A program made the translations under genes and the position numbers. The notes beneath the pieces were generated by a model, which searched no databases, had not been told where the DNA came from, and saw only the letters and a program-made list of their open reading frames with translations. Positions 29,659 through 33,884 of a stretch of 33,884 nt of DNA are shown here, piece after piece; positions within the stretch are counted from its first letter, which is position 1; every line of letters begins with the position of its first letter. Where the stretch lies: positions 1 to 33,884 of IMG/VR virus record IMGVR_UViG_3300031669_000134, one strand, 5' to 3'. The DNA comes from a virus.

Positions 29659-30387
29659 TCAGCTCACCACGTGCCAATGACCCGGAGTCGGGGTAACCGG
29701 GTCTATCGATGATGCCACGACCGCATAATTTGCGACATGTTCACACACTGCCTCGGAGAATGCTGTGAAGATCACTTCAAGACTATTCTCCGTTACCGGA
29801 GGATCTCCCGGAGTAACGATGACGTCGGTTCCTTCAACGGGCGGAGAAAGCCCTCCCAGCGCGCCGATGATCGCATCTTTCAAGTCTCCGGCAGTCGACG
29901 CGAATGGATGTAGCGGAGGAGTCGCTACTCCATACGGAGGATCGTAGTTTGGAGGCACGGGAGGAACGGGAATAGTAACAGGACCCGGTAACGAGTGGTC
30001 GTGAAGAGTCGCACCAGCGGTGTACACATTCGTCTCAATGGTTCCGAAATGGGTGGCGATCTCAGTTGCAAGAGCAGTGAAGTACTGAGCAGCAAGACCC
30101 GAAGGGTTTCCAGTATAGCCAAGGGCTAACGCAGCAATCGTTACCGGTACGAAAGGAATCACTACTGCATGCTTATGAGATGCCGGAGATGTTGCTCCTC
30201 CGTTATCCATGTTGAACGGAAGCGCCGTCCACGTGCTCCACATAGTGATGATATCAGCGAAGACAGCATCTACCCACTGCCGAGGTGGCGTCAGCGGGTC
30301 GGGAGCCGGATCTGCCCACTGCGGCTGCCACTCACTGGGCAGCTTAGATACCATTGAGTTAAGCATGACTGACTTAATGAGTGGCAC
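29659..30387 (-). CDS. Tail/baseplate protein, unknown, Pro/Ala-rich
   Basis: A 242-residue protein from GTG 30387, which overlaps the stop of the spike gene as TAGTG and has GGAAGCGAG upstream. Longer (30447) or shorter (ATG 30366) starts are possible. The N-terminal part (MVSKLPSEWQPQW, PRQWVDAVFADIITMWSTWT) and the Gly/Pro-rich middle (VPPVPPNYDPPYG, PLHPFASTAGDLKDAI) lack known motifs. The position between a gp5-like spike gene and the coiled-coil/gpW-like genes suggests a baseplate or spike accessory protein. No function is assigned. Confidence 0.75.
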   Translation of the reverse strand: MPLIKSVMLNSMVSKLPSEWQPQWADPAPDPLTPPRQWVDAVFADIITMWSTWTALPFNMDNGGATSPASHKHAVVIPFVPVTIAALALGYTGNPSGLAAQYFTALATEIATHFGTIETNVYTAGATLHDHSLPGPVTIPVPPVPPNYDPPYGVATPPLHPFASTAGDLKDAIIGALGGLSPPVEGTDVIVTPGDPPVTENSLEVIFTAFSEAVCEHVANYAVVASSIDPVTPTPGHWHVVS

Positions 30388-31208
30388 TACTGACTCGCTT
30401 CCACGTGTTGCGATCCACCCGGATGTGGTCCTCCACTGAATACGCACGGGTGACTAGGAGTATTCGCGCACACGACTCCACCTAAGGCCGGGATTAGCCC
30501 GCCGCCTCCCAACAAAGAAATATTGCCATTCGCGATGATGGACACATTCCCGCTGCTATCTATCTCGATCTTCGTTGTATTGTCTGAGTGCGCAATCGTC
30601 AGCGTTGTGTTCGTGTCATCCATTTCGATTTTGTGCCCGCCCGGCGTCTCCACGAAGACGCGTTCGTCTCCATCAACATCAGATAGTCCAATCGTGTTGC
30701 CCTTCACTGTCTGAATCGAGACGTGTTCGGAATCTTTGGTATTGTTCAGTTCGACGATGTGTCCATGAAGCTTTCCTTCTGGAATCGGCGTCGATAGGCG
30801 CATATAATTCGTCGAGTCTTCGATATCCTCCTCGCTCTTGGTATTTTCGTTTACTTGTGTGCTGATATCCTTGAATTCGATCTTATGCCCACGAGGAGTC
30901 GCAATCATCCGATGAAATGGGTATTCTGCCTTCGACTCATAAGGAATCGTGCTACGGCCCTTGTACTGGGGATACCACGTTCCGCTGTATAGCGGTCGAT
31001 CAACGTCACCCGCCTCGAATTCAACCCACACTGGAGATCCGACTATTGGCTTCCAACTCCAGAACGTTGCTGGGTGCTTTGGCCATACCCAGTCAGTAAT
31101 CTCGTTTCCAAGTACTTCTGGAACACGAACTTTGATTCGATCAAGTCGCTTCGGATCGTCAACGTTAACAACGACCGCTCGATGTATTCCGTAGTGCTTA
31201 GCTGCCAT
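30387..31208 (-). CDS. Baseplate central spike, gp5/VgrG-like
   Basis: A 273-residue spike protein. Residues ~5-85 form a gp5-type OB fold (HYGIHRAVVVNVDDPKRLDRIKVRVPEVLG ends the first strands; PVWVEFEAGDVDRPLYSG continues). After GHKIEFKD begins a repetitive beta-prism (GHKIEMDDTNTTLTI, STKIEID-like repeats and GNVSIIANGNISLLGGG) that makes the needle. The last ~30 residues carry VVCANTPSHPCVFSGGPHPGG, with two Cys and four His, and could hold a metal at the tip. ATG 31208 overlaps the gpD-like stop (TAATG). There is no lysozyme domain, unlike T4 gp5. The protein should pierce the outer layer on sheath contraction. Confidence 0.88.
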   Translation of the reverse strand: MAAKHYGIHRAVVVNVDDPKRLDRIKVRVPEVLGNEITDWVWPKHPATFWSWKPIVGSPVWVEFEAGDVDRPLYSGTWYPQYKGRSTIPYESKAEYPFHRMIATPRGHKIEFKDISTQVNENTKSEEDIEDSTNYMRLSTPIPEGKLHGHIVELNNTKDSEHVSIQTVKGNTIGLSDVDGDERVFVETPGGHKIEMDDTNTTLTIAHSDNTTKIEIDSSGNVSIIANGNISLLGGGGLIPALGGVVCANTPSHPCVFSGGPHPGGSQHVEASQ

Positions 31209-32416
31209 TAGACTTCAGCCTCACTCGATCCTGAGACATTCATATAAGGAGTTGGCGTTCCTCCTACAGAATCCGATCCTGACGATGGAATCGTTCGCCG
31301 ATATTTTCCCGTCGTTGTTCGCTCTCCTTCAAAGATAGTGACGTAATCTGATCCTTGCTTTCGAACTTCATGGACAACGTGCGTGACGTAGTATGGCCCA
31401 CAGAATCGAGATCCAACATTGAGAAACATGACGAATTGTCGCGGAGCAAGCTGTTCCATTCCATCGACAACAGCCCGTACTCGAACTACCTGCTTTCGTC
31501 GATTCGCTTCTGCGTCCAGCATTGTCTGAAGCGCTCCTTGCGACAAGAGATTTCCACGCCCGTCGACGTAGATAGTCTTGTATCGAACAAGTTCTTCTAT
31601 GTCGATCTGATCGCTAGATTTGACGTGTAGAATATTGTCTGGAACAAATTGAGATGTTACCGTCTCGAATAGTCCTGTCATTGGATTGATTGGAGACGAG
31701 ATTATTTCCGCCGAATTTCCCATTCCGTCGATTGAGAACGTGATGGAGCGTGCCCCGTCTCCAGCAGCGTCGACTATGTGAGGCTGGTTTGTTGGCTTGA
31801 TTGATGGAATCATGAAGTAGAGATTGTTTCCCCGAACAAAGAAATCAGTTCCAGACCGAAGGGCAAGTTCTTTCAAGAATGCGTAGTCGGTCATTCCTGC
31901 CTGAGTAACACTGGGAATGGTTTCGCGTAGAGGAATTGTTATGTCGTTGGTCTCGTACCCATATTCCTTTGCAATCTCTATTACGATTTGATCGTAAGTC
32001 ATTCCTTCAAAGACTCGCCGCTTTGCTTGAATCGCGAGCGGAGCGCCATCTCCCAGACCTGATAGGATGATTCTTTGCTGCTGTCCGCCAAACTCAAATC
32101 GAGGGCTCGATAACGCGAAACTTCCATGACGATTGATCCGATCCGGCCTATTCGCGTATCCCGTCGTGAGGTGCGCAATGGTTCCCTCACTCCACAGGAT
32201 GTCATCGGTTAGCTGAACATTGACATTATCGATATAGACCTCTGCGTATGAGATCTTGTCGATATCAAGATCTATCTTTCCTCCCTTTACGAGATGCTGA
32301 ATTCCAAGTTCGACGGCAGTCATCGTTCCAACCTGTATCCCAATGAATGGATACAGAGGCGCTCTACTCGTCTCATTCAGCGATCTATACGAGCCTGTAG
32401 ACTCGACCGGGCACAT
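31208..32416 (-). CDS. Baseplate hub, gpD/gp27-like
   Basis: A 402-residue hub protein matching phage late control gene D proteins. A split-barrel fold is seen: KISYAEVYIDNVNVQLTDDI, FEFGGQQQRIILSGLGDG, then YDQIVIEIAKEYGYE, TDYAFLKELALRSGTDFFVRGNNLYFM, typical of gpD/gp27. The C-terminal domain includes NRRKQVVRVRAVVDGM and the RFCGPYYVTHVVHEVRK tail segment. It carries the gp5-like spike encoded next, with TAATG overlap between the genes. ATG 32416 likewise overlaps the stop of the gpX-like gene. Length is as expected for gpD (350-400). Confidence 0.87.
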   Translation of the reverse strand: MCPVESTGSYRSLNETSRAPLYPFIGIQVGTMTAVELGIQHLVKGGKIDLDIDKISYAEVYIDNVNVQLTDDILWSEGTIAHLTTGYANRPDRINRHGSFALSSPRFEFGGQQQRIILSGLGDGAPLAIQAKRRVFEGMTYDQIVIEIAKEYGYETNDITIPLRETIPSVTQAGMTDYAFLKELALRSGTDFFVRGNNLYFMIPSIKPTNQPHIVDAAGDGARSITFSIDGMGNSAEIISSPINPMTGLFETVTSQFVPDNILHVKSSDQIDIEELVRYKTIYVDGRGNLLSQGALQTMLDAEANRRKQVVRVRAVVDGMEQLAPRQFVMFLNVGSRFCGPYYVTHVVHEVRKQGSDYVTIFEGERTTTGKYRRTIPSSGSDSVGGTPTPYMNVSGSSEAEV

Positions 32417-32688
32417 TAGAAGGGCATATCCAATCTAGTTGCCTGTGGAAGATCAAGTGGCCAGAATAGACTATTGGCCTCGGCAATCTGCCACCACCGC
32501 CTCGCCTGACCACCGTACTCATACGCAAGCAAATCCAGTTCTTCTTCTGGAAGAAGCTCGTGCTGCGTGACGAGAGAATATCGAGGAGGAATACGAAGAT
32601 GAATGAACTTCTTCGTTGTCGAGTTGTCTGCCTCTATAAGAGGAGTGAACTTCAGTCCCTCATAGCGACTTCCCGCAAAGATCGGCAT
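32416..32688 (-). CDS. Tail protein X / LysM-like
   Basis: A 90-residue protein with a LysM-like layout: HLRIPPRYSLVTQHELLPEE, then LDLLAYEYGGQARRWWQIAEANSL and FWPLDLPQATRLDMP. This is the pattern of gpX-type baseplate proteins (T4 gp53 neighbourhood), which bind at the hub or peptidoglycan. It sits directly before the gpD-like hub gene, with TAATG overlap. Function follows from position and motif; binding to peptidoglycan is not shown. Confidence 0.82.
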   Translation of the reverse strand: MPIFAGSRYEGLKFTPLIEADNSTTKKFIHLRIPPRYSLVTQHELLPEEELDLLAYEYGGQARRWWQIAEANSLFWPLDLPQATRLDMPF

Positions 32689-32697
32689 AAGCGCCCC

Positions 32698-33603
32698 CTA
32701 CTTCTCTGTCGGCTTTTCTTTCTGAAAGTAATAGTTCGCAATGGTCTGCGTCTTTGATGGCGTCGCTTCGCGAATTTCTCCGGACTGGACTTTCTTCGTC
32801 CATTCTTTTAGCGACGTGACCTCATCAACTTTCTCATTTGCGGCGACAACGAGTCCGTTTCCAACAGTTCCCTTATAGTCTGGCCACTCGACGAATTCGA
32901 TATTCGCGATGGCAATGGTAGGATGACCTGTCATGTTATCAATTGCGACGATATCGATCTCAAGATTTTGGATGACGCATCTGAAGTCTTCTTGCGTGAT
33001 CAGTTTCAATATCAGAGGACGTGGAGGATGCCATACGTGATCGACAAGGCGATTTCCTGTTACTTGTGTAACGTCGACAGCGTGAGACCGCGGCTGTTCG
33101 CCAGCCGGTGTTAATTCTTCGACACTTATTGGCCCCTTCTTTCCACGTATCCGCCGGAAATATTCAGTCACGGCAATCGGGCCGATGATCTTCTGATCGA
33201 GTTCCTGATACCACTTCTCTCTAATTGGAAGCGACATCGCCTCAAGAATCTCAAGTGATCGCTGAGTAGATACGGCCGTTCTTCCGCTTCTATTAGTATC
33301 GACCCGACGAGTTTTACCCTCAGTTGGGACAATCTCCGATGACTCGGCATAGTCGGTGAACATGAGCTTCATGCCAAGCACACTCGGGCTCGTGTCATCT
33401 TCGTATAGCCACGGAATTTCAAGCTCGCCATTCACGTCTCGGTCCTTGTTTCCCGGCTTCCATTTAGTCTTTACGTCGAACTTGATGTCGCTCGGATCAA
33501 AGTGAAATAGGAGACGCGAATTCTCCGGCTCGTCGTGCCATTTGTATTCCCAATGGCGTTCGTCGATGTAGTTAGGATCTAGATATACGTATCCAATAGC
33601 CAT
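32698..33603 (-). CDS. Contractile-injection tube/adaptor-like tail protein
   Basis: A 301-residue protein. The N-terminal half has LLFHFDPSDIKFDVKTKW and ELEIPWLYEDDTSPSVLGMKLMFTD, the pattern of CIS tube-type adaptor domains found in phage and injection-system baseplates. The middle (IREKWYQELDQKIIG) and C-terminus (KEWTKKVQSGEIREATPSK) are charged and helical. No LysM is seen here; a LysM-like protein is encoded next. ATG 33603 follows CCGAGGTAAGC. It probably joins tube, hub and gpX. Family assignment is by pattern only. Confidence 0.75.
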   Translation of the reverse strand: MAIGYVYLDPNYIDERHWEYKWHDEPENSRLLFHFDPSDIKFDVKTKWKPGNKDRDVNGELEIPWLYEDDTSPSVLGMKLMFTDYAESSEIVPTEGKTRRVDTNRSGRTAVSTQRSLEILEAMSLPIREKWYQELDQKIIGPIAVTEYFRRIRGKKGPISVEELTPAGEQPRSHAVDVTQVTGNRLVDHVWHPPRPLILKLITQEDFRCVIQNLEIDIVAIDNMTGHPTIAIANIEFVEWPDYKGTVGNGLVVAANEKVDEVTSLKEWTKKVQSGEIREATPSKTQTIANYYFQKEKPTEK

Positions 33604-33627
33604 GATGCTTACCTCGGATTCGGGTAG

Positions 33628-33646
33628 AGCCCGTTACCAACGGGCT
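33628..33646. repeat. 8-bp hairpin with stop codon in its loop
   Basis: AGCCCGTT (33628-33635), ACC, AACGGGCT (33639-33646): a perfect stem with a 3-base loop. The TAA of the rightmost partial gene spans the loop. There is no U-tract. It may slow ribosome release or polymerase between two tail genes and so set the expression ratio. Confidence 0.55.
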
Positions 33647-33884
33647 TGGTGAGTTGCATTGTAAGAGTCGTCCCACCGGTTAACCATGACTACAAATGGC
33701 GGGAGTACGTAGTCGTACCACGCCGTTCCACGTGACGGATTTGGTGCCGGAGTCCTGATGAATCTCGCTTCGACGATCTTCTGCTTCGGCGTATCCTTTA
33801 TGCCCCAAACATCGTTGTTCATGATTTCTTGCAAGGTAAATTTCAGTTCAGCGCTTCTGATGATGTTCTGTTCGAAGCGAATGA
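33634..33884 (-). CDS. C-terminal part of an unknown tail gene (start beyond right edge)
   Basis: The frame is open from the right edge to TAA at 33634 (83 codons), so this is the 3' end of a longer gene. Visible residues include EQNIIRSAELKFTLQEIM, DTPKQKIVEARFIRTP and DYVLPPFVVMVNRW. No family recognised. In-frame TTG and ATG codons exist near 33834-33822, but the upstream frame continues without a stop, so they are probably internal. It precedes the tube/adaptor-like gene and is likely a tail protein. Confidence 0.7.
   Translation of the reverse strand, partial: IRFEQNIIRSAELKFTLQEIMNNDVWGIKDTPKQKIVEARFIRTPAPNPSRGTAWYDYVLPPFVVMVNRWDDSYNATHQARW

Overview
The window is part of the genome of a tailed double-stranded DNA phage or prophage with a contractile (myovirus-type) tail. 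The evidence is a compact baseplate module (gpJ-like, gpW/gp25-like, gpI-like, gpX-like, gpD/gp27-like and gp5/VgrG-like proteins), long fibre or spike proteins, and a phage-type DNA replication module. Every supported gene lies on the minus strand, so transcription runs from position 33884 towards 1. Genes are tightly packed, with many ATGA, TAATG, TAGTG or GTGA stop/start overlaps. Ribosome binding sites are GGAGG-like and the visible promoters are sigma70-like, so the host is a bacterium; the sequence does not say which one.

Layout in transcription order. (1) 33884-20561/16862: tail and baseplate genes, ending with two fibre/spike proteins that share an N-terminal ~420-residue region. (2) 16835-14540: a 36-codon mini-gene repeating only the first ~23 residues of the fibres, then a lipoprotein-like protein, a one-TM protein, a transglutaminase-like Cys/His protein, a membrane protein with an HExxH motif, and a holin-like protein. 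This looks like an envelope or lysis cassette without a recognisable classical endolysin. (3) 14539-14151: a 389-base stretch with strong dyad symmetry and an open frame that lacks a start codon. (4) 14150-12657: a GT-B glycosyltransferase followed by a strong intrinsic terminator. (5) 12541-12043: a TTGACA promoter and a small unknown gene. (6) 11946-1: the replication module, namely a winged-helix initiator-like protein, dNMP kinase, a small PC4-like protein, a DnaC/IstB-like helicase loader, a DnaB-type helicase, a DnaG-type primase, a gp32-like single-strand DNA-binding protein with its own TTGACA promoter, and a family A DNA polymerase that runs off the left edge.

The most striking property is that all four core replisome genes (helicase, primase, SSB, polymerase) carry inteins. 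There are five in about 9.3 kb, two of them in the helicase, and four are seen complete with LAGLIDADG-type endonuclease motifs. Each lies at or beside a functional site: the helicase P-loop, the helicase H4-like DNA-binding segment, the first cysteine of the primase zinc ribbon, four residues before the putative zinc histidine of the SSB, and directly before the conserved TGRLSS-type motif of the polymerase. None of these proteins can be complete before protein splicing, so the whole fork machinery could be gated post-translationally.

Secondary points of interest are: iteron-like repeats inside the initiator gene (a lambda-O-like origin candidate); a promoter-terminator-promoter block at the boundary between the structural and replication modules; the tandem duplication of gpI-like tail proteins paralleled by duplicated fibres; a shared beta-rich insertion in three baseplate proteins; and the HExxH membrane protein. 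All functional assignments are by reading motifs; no database search was run.
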